Positions 9,002 through 16,008 of a DNA stretch of 32,591 nucleotides are shown in pieces (position 1 is the stretch's first letter; every line of letters begins with the position of its first letter). The translations under genes were made by a program, and so were the position numbers. Source of the stretch: Porticoccaceae bacterium (GTDB lineage Bacteria; Pseudomonadota; Gammaproteobacteria; Pseudomonadales; Porticoccaceae). The notes under the pieces are model-generated. The model saw nothing but the letters and a program-made list of their open reading frames with translations, was not told the DNA's origin and ran no database searches. The stretch is taken from positions 1 through 32,591 of the forward strand of contig JABJEX010000007.1 in assembly GCA_018663035.1 (NCBI GenBank), read 5' to 3'.

Positions 9002-9103
9002 ATGAAAACGGACCTAATCAGAAACTTCTTGCTCGCTGTAACCATTTACCTAGTACCTGTAATGCTAACCACTGTGGTGATCGGTAGCTTAGCCAACGCC
9101 TAA
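9002..9103 (+). CDS. 33-codon membrane micropeptide, unrecognised
   Basis: This short open frame encodes 33 residues beginning MKTDLIRNFLLAVTIY and ending IGSLANA. It is preceded at good distance by a clear ribosome binding site (GGAGAAAGTA then ATG). After a short positively charged N-terminus (Lys2, Arg7) the rest is almost entirely hydrophobic, with one proline in the middle. It therefore looks like a single transmembrane helix, or a secreted peptide ending in a signal-peptidase-like Ala-x-Ala (ANA). It has its own candidate ECF-type promoter 130 bp upstream and an intrinsic terminator about 105 bp downstream, so it could be an independent transcript. I do not recognise the family. Small inner-membrane peptides under stress sigma factors are known elsewhere, but no function is claimed. 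Confidence 0.65.
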   Translation: MKTDLIRNFLLAVTIYLVPVMLTTVVIGSLANA

Positions 9104-9207
9104 AATAGACTGATACCTTAGCTTCAAATATTAGCTGCACAGGCTAGATGCGCAGCATAAGCCTAACCTATGTAACCTGCTAAACAGCCACTATTCTGCT
9201 AACAAGC

Positions 9208-9239
9208 AAACCTCTGCGCTGCTGGTGCAGAGGTTTTTT
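9208..9239 (+). terminator. Rho-independent terminator after the micropeptide gene
   Basis: CCTCTGC (9211-9217) pairs with GCAGAGG (9227-9233) over a 9-nt loop. A run of six T follows (9234-9239), with A residues ahead of the stem that extend the pairing. It is a textbook intrinsic terminator, and the A-rich left flank could also let it work on the opposite strand. It separates the micropeptide transcript from the sigma-factor operon. Confidence 0.88.
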
Positions 9240-9261
9240 GCTCGCAAATGCTAAAAGATAC

Positions 9262-9296
9262 TTTTTTGAATCCAAATCGTCCGATCAGAACGTCCT
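9262..9296 (+). promoter_or_regulatory. ECF-type promoter, copy 2 (sigma-factor operon)
   Basis: TTTTTTGAATCCAAATC (9262-9278) is followed after 12 bases by CGTCCT (9291-9296). The TGAATC and CGTC boxes are 18 bp apart, exactly as in copy 1. The first 17 bases differ from copy 1 at one position, while the 12-base spacer is largely different. The element lies about 90 bp ahead of the first gene of an operon that encodes an ECF sigma factor, where an autoregulated promoter is expected. Confidence 0.65.
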
Positions 9297-9382
9297 ACTG
9301 ATGAACACTAAGATTGCCTGGCATTCGATGCTGCTCTTAGAATAACCTTTACCCACAGCTTTAAACGCTATAGGAGTTACTA

Positions 9383-10207
9383 ATGAAGACCAGTTTATTA
9401 AAATCCCTGCCGCTAACAGCAGCACTACTGATGCCATCCGCCTTTGCCACCGAGCCTGCCGAACAACAGGATGCTGTCAAGCAAACCTTTGAGAAGCACG
9501 TAGAGATGGTACTGTCGGCATCGGAAGATGGCCCAGAGAAAACTATGAAAATAGTGGTCCGTGGCTCTGATGATGGCGAGACTAAAACTTGGATAACCGA
9601 CGTAGACAGCGATAGCGATGAGGTTAGTCCTAGCAGCGAGGCGGATAATACGCTTATCCGCTTCCAGTCATCAGAAGATGGCATTGCCTCGATTAAGAAA
9701 GTTATTAAAACCCTCGCCATGACTGAATGGCAGGACCTCAGCAAGGAAGACAAGGAAGAGCTGCTAGAAACTCTTGAGAATCTCGATGACGATATGGAGT
9801 TAGAGGTACGCCATGATATCGAGTTAAACAGCGACTCTGACGCCAAATCGATTATTGCCATTATCGCGGTCTTTGGCTTGCCGCTGTTTCTCCTAATTGC
9901 CGTCCTTTACTACAAGCATAGAAAGCGCATGGTCAAGGTAGCGCTGGTTAAAGATTATCTGGATGCAGGAAAAGATGTACCAGCTGATGTGCTGGTGGCA
10001 ATCAATGGTGGCGAACCTGATGCTCCAGCAGATAGTTTCCAAAGTGCTGTGCGTAACATAGCTATAGGTGCCGGACTGTTTCTTTTCTTAGGCCTCATGA
10101 TTGACTGGGATCTCGCCGCAGTAGCCTTGATTCCGCTGTTTATAGGTATTGGCAAACTGATTGTGTGGCGCATGAATAGAGATGCCACTGACAATCAGGC
10201 CGACTAG
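9383..10207 (+). CDS. Membrane protein with acidic exported domain (DUF6249-like)
   Basis: This 274-aa protein has an N-terminal signal peptide (MKTSLLKSLPLTAALLMPSAFA, likely cleavage near residue 22). A highly acidic, presumably periplasmic region (about 23-153) follows, rich in Asp, Glu and Ser. The C-terminal half has three hydrophobic segments (about 156-177, 225-240 and 243-262). A basic stretch (YKHRKRMVKVALVKDYLDAGKDVPADV) follows the first helix. This stretch recalls the DUF6249 membrane domain, an assignment made from memory. A strong ribosome binding site (AGGAGTTACTA) precedes the ATG. It is the first gene of a three-gene operon with the ECF sigma factor 8 bp downstream. It could therefore be a sensor or effector of that regulon, but its function is unknown. 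Confidence 0.82.
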   Translation: MKTSLLKSLPLTAALLMPSAFATEPAEQQDAVKQTFEKHVEMVLSASEDGPEKTMKIVVRGSDDGETKTWITDVDSDSDEVSPSSEADNTLIRFQSSEDGIASIKKVIKTLAMTEWQDLSKEDKEELLETLENLDDDMELEVRHDIELNSDSDAKSIIAIIAVFGLPLFLLIAVLYYKHRKRMVKVALVKDYLDAGKDVPADVLVAINGGEPDAPADSFQSAVRNIAIGAGLFLFLGLMIDWDLAAVALIPLFIGIGKLIVWRMNRDATDNQAD

Positions 10208-10215
10208 GACAGCTA

Positions 10216-10776
10216 GTGGTCGCTACTGACCAGGCACTGATCGAGAGAGTCGCAGCAAGCCATTGTCGCGACTCTTTCTCGATTCTGGTAGAACGTCATC
10301 AGTCGGATCTGCGCTATTCGCTGCGTCAGATGACCGGATGGGATAAGGCGTTGGCCGACGATCTTGCTCAGGAAACCTTTATCAAAGCCTTTCAGGCTAT
10401 AGGTAGTTATAAAGCAGAGGCCAAGTTTAGTAGCTGGCTCTACCGCATCGCCTATAACCAAATGATCAGCCACTTTAGACTGGCTAGAAATCGAGAGATT
10501 ACCGGCATTGAAGAAAGCCTGATCAACGAGAGAGAAAATCTAGTTAGCGGCGAGTTTCTTCAGCAGGAGCTGCACCAGGATCTAGCTCGGGCCATGCGGC
10601 AGCTGCCGACTCAGCAGCGGATGGCGATCCATCTATACTTGCATCGGCAGTTAACTCATCAGGAGATCTGTACTATTATGGAGATCCCATTGGGCACGGT
10701 TAAGACCTGTATAACCCGCGGCAAAGCCACACTGAGAGATCTACTGTCCAGCTGGAAAAACGAGGAAGCACTATGA
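10216..10776 (+). CDS. ECF (group 4) RNA polymerase sigma factor
   Basis: This 186-aa sigma-70 family factor has only regions 2 and 4, as in the extracytoplasmic function group. Region 2 spans about 19-88, with DDLAQETFIKAF (48-59, core RNA polymerase contact) and KFSSWLYRIAYNQMISHFR (-10 recognition). Region 4 spans about 125-178 and contains the helix-turn-helix LTHQEICTIMEIPLGTVKTCITRGKATL (-35 recognition). The GTG start at 10216 is supported by an AGGA six bases upstream and by the 8-bp gap from the preceding gene. The next gene overlaps by 4 nt (ATGA). Such factors direct envelope, oxidative or light-stress regulons under an anti-sigma factor. The subgroup cannot be settled by eye. The two TGAATC-N18-CGTC elements upstream are its likely targets. 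Confidence 0.93.
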   Translation: MVATDQALIERVAASHCRDSFSILVERHQSDLRYSLRQMTGWDKALADDLAQETFIKAFQAIGSYKAEAKFSSWLYRIAYNQMISHFRLARNREITGIEESLINERENLVSGEFLQQELHQDLARAMRQLPTQQRMAIHLYLHRQLTHQEICTIMEIPLGTVKTCITRGKATLRDLLSSWKNEEAL

Positions 10777-11096
10777 GTAAGGTAACAGACATCGACAGTT
10801 TATTTGTTGAGGCCCGCAACAGCGAACCCTATTTCAATGATCAGGGATTTGTCAGCAGCGTCTCGGCCATGTTGCCGGCTGGTAGAAAAGTATCTGTGGG
10901 TCAGGAAACGGCAGTTACCATTGCTGCCACTGTTCTCGGTAGCGCTGTGGCCTATCCTTTTTTCCCTATCGGGGACATTCTGGCACTGATTCCCAACAGC
11001 ATTACGATTACTCCAATTGGCCTGCTAGCGGCCTCTAGCCTTGTCTCTGGCCTAATTTACTGGCTTGCCGAGCATGCTGCTCCCAACAGGATGTAA
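10773..11096 (+). CDS. Small two-helix membrane protein, candidate anti-sigma factor
   Basis: This 107-aa protein overlaps the sigma-factor gene by 4 nt and so is probably translationally coupled to it. The first ~45 residues are polar and presumably cytoplasmic, with the stretch FNDQGFVSSVSAMLP. Two hydrophobic segments follow (about 47-65 and 81-98). Position and topology, a short cytoplasmic head plus membrane anchors right after an ECF gene, are those expected of an anti-sigma factor. I see no zinc-binding HxxxCxxC motif of the ZAS class. The gene stops a few bases before the convergent oxidoreductase gene. The anti-sigma role is inference; the coding assignment is firm. Confidence 0.75.
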   Translation: MSKVTDIDSLFVEARNSEPYFNDQGFVSSVSAMLPAGRKVSVGQETAVTIAATVLGSAVAYPFFPIGDILALIPNSITITPIGLLAASSLVSGLIYWLAEHAAPNRM

Positions 11097-11103
11097 ATCA
11101 AAC

Positions 11104-12777
11104 TTATTGGCTGGGCAATACCTGCCCGGATTTAATTTTTTTCATTAACTGCCCTGCTCCTCTGATACCCAGTAGAGACATAGCGGTGACCATACCCGCC
11201 ATCAATGCTCCCACTACACCGCAGGTAACGACATCCTGACCTGTTAAATAAAGGCCTGACAATGAGGTTTTCGGTTTTAGCCAGTCCTGCTGAAAGCGAT
11301 CTTTATGATGAGCTAAACCATAGGCCTGACCATGTTCATAGCGGCAGAAATGGCTAGTGGACAATGGCGTGGAGACTTCGGCGTAGTCAATCTTGCCTTG
11401 CAGATGCGGCATCTGTTTGTAGAGAGCTAAGAGCATACGGTCGGCGAGATCCTGCTTTAGCCCCTCGTAGTCGTCACCTCGCTTGCCCCAGGTTTTGTCT
11501 GCCCATTCTCTATACTGTTCGTAGTCACAGGGTCCTACAACAATCTCTATGGTCGATCGGCCGGGGTAGCGGCGCTGAAAATCTGGATCTTTGGCAGAGG
11601 GAAAAGACACATAAACCAGCGGCAATGGCGCGCTGGGGTCTTGTCTAAGCGCCTCGACATTGGCATCGTGGTGCTGATCAAGATAAATCCATAAATTGGT
11701 TTTGGGCAGCTGCAACTCCTCTGCTGTCCCCTTAAGTCCCAGGTACATTCCCGCATGGGACATAGAGCGGCTAAGCTCAGTCGCTCTCTTCTGATAACCG
11801 AGTTTTTGACTAGTTTCGGCGGGTAACAACTTGCCAAAGGTGTTGACCACACCGGCATTACTGATAATGTTCGGAGCATAGAGACAGTGGCCGTCAGCCA
11901 TTTTTACACCCACAGCGCGGTTATCTGCAACCAAAATTTCCTGTACATCGGCATAGGTAAATACATCGCCGCCAGAGCACTGTATTTGAGGAATGATGGT
12001 TTCGGCAATTTTAGAGGCCCCACCCACAGGATAAAAACCGCCATTAAAATAATGGCTAGCAATCAGGGCGTGCATTAGGAATACAGATTCTTTGGGCGGA
12101 CAACCATGATCACCCCACTGACCACAGAGCACCGCAATTAGTTTTTCGTTGTGGGTCAGGCTTTTTATCACATTATAGGCTGTGTCTAGAGCGTAGTCGG
12201 GCAAGCGGTTTTTGGCAGACATCGACATAACCTTGGCTACCGAACTGGGCATAGCTTTTAGCTGGCTGATATTGCCCATGTACTTAGCGGTGGCCAACAC
12301 CAGATCCACATACTGATCTATGGCCTCTGATTCATCGGGGAAATACTCTTTGAGGCGATCTTTAAAGTTATCTTTGCCAGCAACAAAATCAAACTGCTCG
12401 TCGCCGAGAATGATGCGGTCGTAAACAGGGTCCATTTCAGCCCACTTTAACTGGCCAGCGGAGATAAAATCAAAAAGGCCGCGGCCAGCACTTTTGCGGC
12501 CCATATCACCAATATAATGGACCCCCACATCCCATTCATAGCCATTGCGCTCGTAGGCATGGGTAAAACCGCCGGCGGTGTAATGCTGCTCCAGCACTAT
12601 CACTTTTTTACCCATCTGAGATAACAGTGCCGCGGAACAGAGCCCACCAATACCGGAGCCTATAACAATAACATCGTAATTTTCATCTACCCGTTCGGCG
12701 CGATAGCGCTTACCAATGCGCAATGTGCTTGGGCTGGTATTTTTTTTGGTAGCGGGATCCATAGTGCTCTGTGTCAT
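11104..12777 (-). CDS. FAD-dependent oxidoreductase, retinol saturase / carotenoid isomerase-like
   Basis: This 557-aa flavoprotein belongs to the CrtI/CrtISO/RetSat group. After a ~33-residue N-terminal extension comes the dinucleotide-binding motif VIVIGSGIGGLCSAALL (GxGxxG at 40-45), with Glu63 in VLEQH closing the fold. The following GGFTHAYERNGYEWDVGVHYIG strongly resembles all-trans-retinol 13,14-reductase and its bacterial relatives. A C-terminal FAD contact is visible in GLYLTGQDVVTCGVVGALMAG. Family members saturate, desaturate or isomerise polyenes, and the substrate here is not deducible. No carotenoid or retinal genes are in the window. It is the last gene of the dnaX-led run, 38 bp after a small membrane protein gene, and ends convergently with the sigma-factor operon. 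Confidence 0.85.
   Translation of the reverse strand: MTQSTMDPATKKNTSPSTLRIGKRYRAERVDENYDVIVIGSGIGGLCSAALLSQMGKKVIVLEQHYTAGGFTHAYERNGYEWDVGVHYIGDMGRKSAGRGLFDFISAGQLKWAEMDPVYDRIILGDEQFDFVAGKDNFKDRLKEYFPDESEAIDQYVDLVLATAKYMGNISQLKAMPSSVAKVMSMSAKNRLPDYALDTAYNVIKSLTHNEKLIAVLCGQWGDHGCPPKESVFLMHALIASHYFNGGFYPVGGASKIAETIIPQIQCSGGDVFTYADVQEILVADNRAVGVKMADGHCLYAPNIISNAGVVNTFGKLLPAETSQKLGYQKRATELSRSMSHAGMYLGLKGTAEELQLPKTNLWIYLDQHHDANVEALRQDPSAPLPLVYVSFPSAKDPDFQRRYPGRSTIEIVVGPCDYEQYREWADKTWGKRGDDYEGLKQDLADRMLLALYKQMPHLQGKIDYAEVSTPLSTSHFCRYEHGQAYGLAHHKDRFQQDWLKPKTSLSGLYLTGQDVVTCGVVGALMAGMVTAMSLLGIRGAGQLMKKIKSGQVLPSQ
11111..11142 (+). terminator. Candidate terminator of the sigma-factor operon
   Basis: CTGGGCA (11111-11117) pairs with TGCCCGG (11123-11129) over a 5-nt loop, with one T-G wobble. 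It is followed by ATTTAATTTTTTT. The hairpin lies 15 bp after the last plus-strand stop, inside the last codons of the convergent oxidoreductase gene. Confidence 0.55.
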
Positions 12778-12815
12778 GCTGTGCCCTGCTTTTATTATTA
12801 GTTTTCTTGTGCAGA

Positions 12816-13184
12816 CTAATCTGGCTGCGACGACCCGCTTTTACGGCGCCCAAAGCGCCAGGCGATCAGCCTTGCAATGAGATACAGAAAAATAGTCACT
12901 GTCGATAAGGCTAGAATGGGTGCCAGACCTCTCTGAAACCCCATATCATCGCCTGAAGCCATCAAGCCTTCGTAAAGGCTGACAAAGAAAGCTGGGGCTA
13001 AATGCGGATCATCCTGATAGGCAGTTACTGGCGTAAACAAACTGATAGCGCTCAGCAGCAAAATCAGGTGCCGAACTGCGGTAAAACGGAGGTTGCGTAT
13101 CAGCAGCCAGAGACCGAACAGCAGACAGCTTGCGCCAATTGAGTAGGCTACCCAACCCCAAAGATAATTTTCTGCACTGTACAT
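12816..13184 (-). CDS. Hypothetical three-helix membrane protein
   Basis: This 122-aa protein has hydrophobic segments at about 12-29, 36-53 and 87-109. A polar loop between helices 2 and 3 contains YQDDPHLAPAFF and SLYEGLMASGDD. The C-terminus is basic (RFGRRKSG), suggesting a cytoplasmic tail. I believe similar small membrane proteins sit beside ycgN in Pseudomonas-type genomes, but I recognise no named family. It is 32 bp after ycgN on the same strand and is probably part of that operon. No catalytic or binding motif is visible. Confidence 0.75.
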   Translation of the reverse strand: MYSAENYLWGWVAYSIGASCLLFGLWLLIRNLRFTAVRHLILLLSAISLFTPVTAYQDDPHLAPAFFVSLYEGLMASGDDMGFQRGLAPILALSTVTIFLYLIARLIAWRFGRRKSGSSQPD

Positions 13185-13216
13185 AGTTTATTAACCCAAC
13201 TTGCTAAATCAGTAAC

Positions 13217-13654
13217 TCAATCAACCCACTGGACAATATGGTCTTCAATATCATCATCGTGTACATGTAGTTCGGATATTACCTTACCACGCAATGAGGC
13301 TCCGTAGCTGTGCAATGTCTCCCGAGAGCCTGTCACCAGATGGTGCCATTCTGGAAGTGCCTCTCCCGCAGCAATCAATCTATAAGAACAGCTCTTTGGC
13401 AGCCAGCTAAGGTCATGGATATTGTTTCTATCCAGCTTAATACAGTCATCGACTATATTGTGGCGTCCATCGTAGTCTATGCATCTACAGCTCTCAGTAT
13501 CCAGCAGTTCGCAACTGACATTGGTGTGAAAGATTTCGCCGCTGTAATGGTCTTCGAGCTTGACTAGACAACATTTGGCACAGCCGTCACAGAGCCGCTC
13601 CCACTCCTCGGTGCTCATCTGCTCAAGGGTTTTGGTCTGCCAGAATTCAGCCAT
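13217..13654 (-). CDS. ycgN: YcgN family cysteine-cluster protein (UPF0260)
   Basis: This 145-aa YcgN-like protein has a metal or Fe-S binding cysteine cluster: CDGCAKCC (Cys22, 25, 28, 29) and further cysteines at 48, 56, 58, 71 and 89. WERLCDGCAKCCLVKLED and SWLPKSCSYR are typical family signatures. The frame is open for 27 codons upstream, but that part lies inside ycgL, so I chose the ATG at 13654, where family members begin (MAEFWQTK). This start overlaps the ycgL stop by 8 nt (ATGGCTGA). The biochemical function of the family is not established. The constant pairing with ycgL and rnd suggests a link to RNA metabolism, which is inference. Confidence 0.92.
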   Translation of the reverse strand: MAEFWQTKTLEQMSTEEWERLCDGCAKCCLVKLEDHYSGEIFHTNVSCELLDTESCRCIDYDGRHNIVDDCIKLDRNNIHDLSWLPKSCSYRLIAAGEALPEWHHLVTGSRETLHSYGASLRGKVISELHVHDDDIEDHIVQWVD

Positions 13655-13952
13655 ACTTATTGATCGAACTCGGCGGTTGATCGACCTCTGGATACAGCGT
13701 TGGCGGCATCTGTAGATAAAAGCCACGGCTCTCAATCTCAGCCATCACCTTGGTCACATCGGCGCGGGCCAGCTTGCGAGTTTCAGTAAGCACTAGGGTG
13801 GTAACCAGAGTCATTTCACCAAAGCGGGCCAGTAATGCCTCCGGCACCTTATCCAGTCCCTCGGCCTTGGGCACATAGAGATACATCTCTTGTTTTTTGC
13901 TGCCTTTGTAAATATCGCAAAGGATCCTGCTGGGGTTATTAAAGTCGGTCAT
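13647..13952 (-). CDS. ycgL: YcgL domain protein
   Basis: This 101-aa protein carries the YcgL domain. It begins near CDIYKGSKKQEMYLYVPK, followed by DKVPEALLARFGE, and the domain ends with the RGFYLQMPP stretch. The function is unknown. Its ATG overlaps the rnd stop by 4 nt (ATGA), and its own stop overlaps the ycgN start by 8 nt, so rnd, ycgL and ycgN are translated as a coupled set. Confidence 0.93.
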   Translation of the reverse strand: MTDFNNPSRILCDIYKGSKKQEMYLYVPKAEGLDKVPEALLARFGEMTLVTTLVLTETRKLARADVTKVMAEIESRGFYLQMPPTLYPEVDQPPSSINKYG

Positions 13953-15064
13953 AGGGCTTCTGTACGATCAAGTACATCCTTTAGTGCGGGCTTTACTTTG
14001 GCGAGTCGCCATCCCTGGTTTAGTCTTTCCGGCCATTGGCACTGGCCCTCCATGGAGCTGCGTAAAATAGTCTCTAATTCCTTTTTATTGCACAAAAATT
14101 CCTGAGGAATTTTCATAGCCTGGGCCACATCAGTCAGCGAATCACGCATTTCTCGCATGAGTGCGGAGATCGTTTTTGGCAGCGGCTGAGGCATAGGGGC
14201 TACTGGAGTATCAGTTGCCGCCGCTGCGATCTGCTGCAGCACTGCATCGCCATGGCGTTTAACCGAGCGCGGAAACCAATCTTCAATGCCATGCAGATGC
14301 TCCTTTGCTGAAGGCAAGCGCCTAGCGAGCTCAATTAGCACCGAATCCTTGATAATGTGGGCTCTGGGGCGATTGCTAGAGCGCGCCAGATGCTCTCGCC
14401 AGTCACAGAGCCGGTTAAGGGCTGTCAATGATTTGACACCCAGACGCCAGGCACCCTTTAATTTAAGATAGTACTCACCGTGGTCTTTGCGCGAATCAAC
14501 CATGGCAAATAGGCCCTGCGTCTCTTCAATGAACCAATCTTGACGCTGCTGCTCTGCCAACGCCTTGCTAAGTATTTCTTCCATGGCGTGCAGATATTGC
14601 ACATCAACTTCAGCGTAATCCAGTTGCCGCTGACTGAGTGGCCGCGCCAGCCAGTCTGAGCGGGTCGCCTGCTTGTCGAGGCTAATGTCGAACAGGCTGT
14701 CCACCAATCGCGCATAACCCATGCAATAGCCAAGATTTACTATACCGGCGGCAATCTGGGTATCAAAAATATTGCTGGGCCTAATATCCAGCGCATAGTC
14801 CAAAACTTCGAGATCTTCAGCACAGGCATGCAGTATCAACTGATTGGTTGGGCTCTCTAAAAGAGCCTTTAGAGAAGCAAACTGGGTGATTGCCAAAACG
14901 TCAATTAACCAACACTGCTGACCGTCAGAAACCTGAATAAGAGCGATTTTGGGGTAAAAGGTATCGGTGCGAATAAACTCGGTGTCCAGAGCTATTTTGG
15001 CGACTGGAGCCAGTGTTTCACAAAGTTGCTGGAGCTGGTGGTCGCTATCAATCCATTGATGCAT
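13949..15064 (-). CDS. rnd: Ribonuclease D
   Basis: This 371-aa protein is a 3'-5' exoribonuclease that trims tRNA and other stable RNA precursors. The DEDDy catalytic set is complete: Asp27 and Glu29 in DTEF (Exo I), Asp84 in HACAEDLEVL (Exo II), and Tyr150 with Asp154 in YAEVD (Exo III). An HRDC RNA/DNA-binding domain follows around 205-290 (LTALNRLCDWREHLARS...), and a second HRDC-like region occupies the C-terminus, as in E. coli RNase D. The ATG abuts the recR stop with no gap, and the gene overlaps ycgL at its end, placing it inside the dnaX-recR operon. Confidence 0.96.
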   Translation of the reverse strand: MHQWIDSDHQLQQLCETLAPVAKIALDTEFIRTDTFYPKIALIQVSDGQQCWLIDVLAITQFASLKALLESPTNQLILHACAEDLEVLDYALDIRPSNIFDTQIAAGIVNLGYCMGYARLVDSLFDISLDKQATRSDWLARPLSQRQLDYAEVDVQYLHAMEEILSKALAEQQRQDWFIEETQGLFAMVDSRKDHGEYYLKLKGAWRLGVKSLTALNRLCDWREHLARSSNRPRAHIIKDSVLIELARRLPSAKEHLHGIEDWFPRSVKRHGDAVLQQIAAAATDTPVAPMPQPLPKTISALMREMRDSLTDVAQAMKIPQEFLCNKKELETILRSSMEGQCQWPERLNQGWRLAKVKPALKDVLDRTEAL

Positions 15065-15658
15065 CTATAACACCTTCCGACTTTGCAGCGCCATATTAAG
15101 CGTGCCGCCATCAACATATTCAAGCTCACCGCCCATGGGCACGCCGTAAGCAATGCGCGACACCTCTACACCCAAGGCCTTGGCTTTGTCGGCGATAAAA
15201 TGTGCGGTGGCCTCGCCCTCTACGGTTAAGTTGGTGGCCAAAATTAGCTCACTAACCTGATCCTGCCGCAGGCGCTCAAGTAGCTGGTTTATGCCCAGTT
15301 GTTCTGGACCAATACCATCGATGGGCGATAGATGCCCGAGCAAAACAAAATACTTGCCCTGAAAGCTTCCGGCCTGCTCTATGGCATAGAGGTCAGCGGG
15401 ATTCTCGACCACGCAGATCTGTGAAGCCTGACGGCGACTGTTGCTGCAGATGCCACAGACCTCATGCTCGGTCAGGGTACGACAGGAGTCACAGCGGCCG
15501 ACTTTTTTTACCGCCTCCTGAATGCTCTCAGCCAATCGACTGGCCCCCAGTTTGTCGCGCTCTAAGAGCTGTAGAGCCATGCGCTGGGCAGACTTTGCGC
15601 CTACTCCGGGCAATACTCGCAAAGCATCGATCAGTTGGTCTATAACAGGTCCGTACAA
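15065..15658 (-). CDS. recR: Recombination protein RecR
   Basis: This 197-aa protein helps RecFO load RecA at gaps. It shows the N-terminal helix-hairpin-helix ([16 protein letters not shown]), a C4 zinc finger (Cys56, 59, 68, 71) and the Toprim domain starting at [14 protein letters not shown]. The C-terminal Walker-B-like region [22 protein letters not shown] is also clear. The start is TTG at 15658, supported by GGAGG eight bases upstream and by the normal family N-terminus. No in-frame ATG fits better. It follows ebfC closely, the standard dnaX-ebfC-recR arrangement. Confidence 0.96.
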   Translation of the reverse strand: MYGPVIDQLIDALRVLPGVGAKSAQRMALQLLERDKLGASRLAESIQEAVKKVGRCDSCRTLTEHEVCGICSNSRRQASQICVVENPADLYAIEQAGSFQGKYFVLLGHLSPIDGIGPEQLGINQLLERLRQDQVSELILATNLTVEGEATAHFIADKAKALGVEVSRIAYGVPMGGELEYVDGGTLNMALQSRKVL

Positions 15659-15671
15659 GGTATTGCCTCCA

Positions 15672-15989
15672 CTAGAAGGGCATTTTAAAGCCCGGGGGAA
15701 GGTCTATACCGCCGGTCATTGCGCTCAGAGCCTCTTTGCTCTGAGCTTCGATCTTACGCACAGCGTCATTGACTGCAGCCGCTAGTAGATCTTCGAGAAA
15801 TTCTTTGTCTTCGCTCATTAATGAGGGATCGAGAGTAACTTTGCGAACATCGTGGCGGCCCGTCATAACCACCTTTACCATACCGGCACCAGACTCACCC
15901 ACCACCTCTGCATTGGCGGCTTTATCCTGCATTGCAGCCATTTTTTCCTGCATCTGCTGAGCCTGTTTCATTAAGTTGTTTATATCCAT
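15672..15989 (-). CDS. ebfC: YbaB/EbfC nucleoid-associated protein
   Basis: This 105-aa dimeric DNA-binding protein begins [21 protein letters not shown], the family signature and a helix that forms part of the dimer. The central sheet is [24 protein letters not shown], and the C-terminus is [13 protein letters not shown]. The frame is open for 21 codons upstream, but the ATG at 15989 has AGAGGAA just ahead and matches family starts. It lies 19 bp after dnaX and 13 bp before recR, as in many gammaproteobacteria. Confidence 0.96.
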   Translation of the reverse strand: MDINNLMKQAQQMQEKMAAMQDKAANAEVVGESGAGMVKVVMTGRHDVRKVTLDPSLMSEDKEFLEDLLAAAVNDAVRKIEAQSKEALSAMTGGIDLPPGFKMPF

Positions 15990-16008
15990 TGATTCCTCTG
16001 TAATTACC

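Noticed and set aside
9361-9861. Minus-strand open frame of 166 codons opposite the acidic membrane protein gene
   Set aside because: Its extreme serine richness is the antisense reading of Asp/Glu/Ser codons. The plus-strand gene has a signal peptide, a strong ribosome binding site and operon context.
13655-13735. 27-codon N-terminal extension of ycgN
   Set aside because: It lies within ycgL, is rich in Arg and unlike the family N-terminus; the ATG at 13654 fits better.
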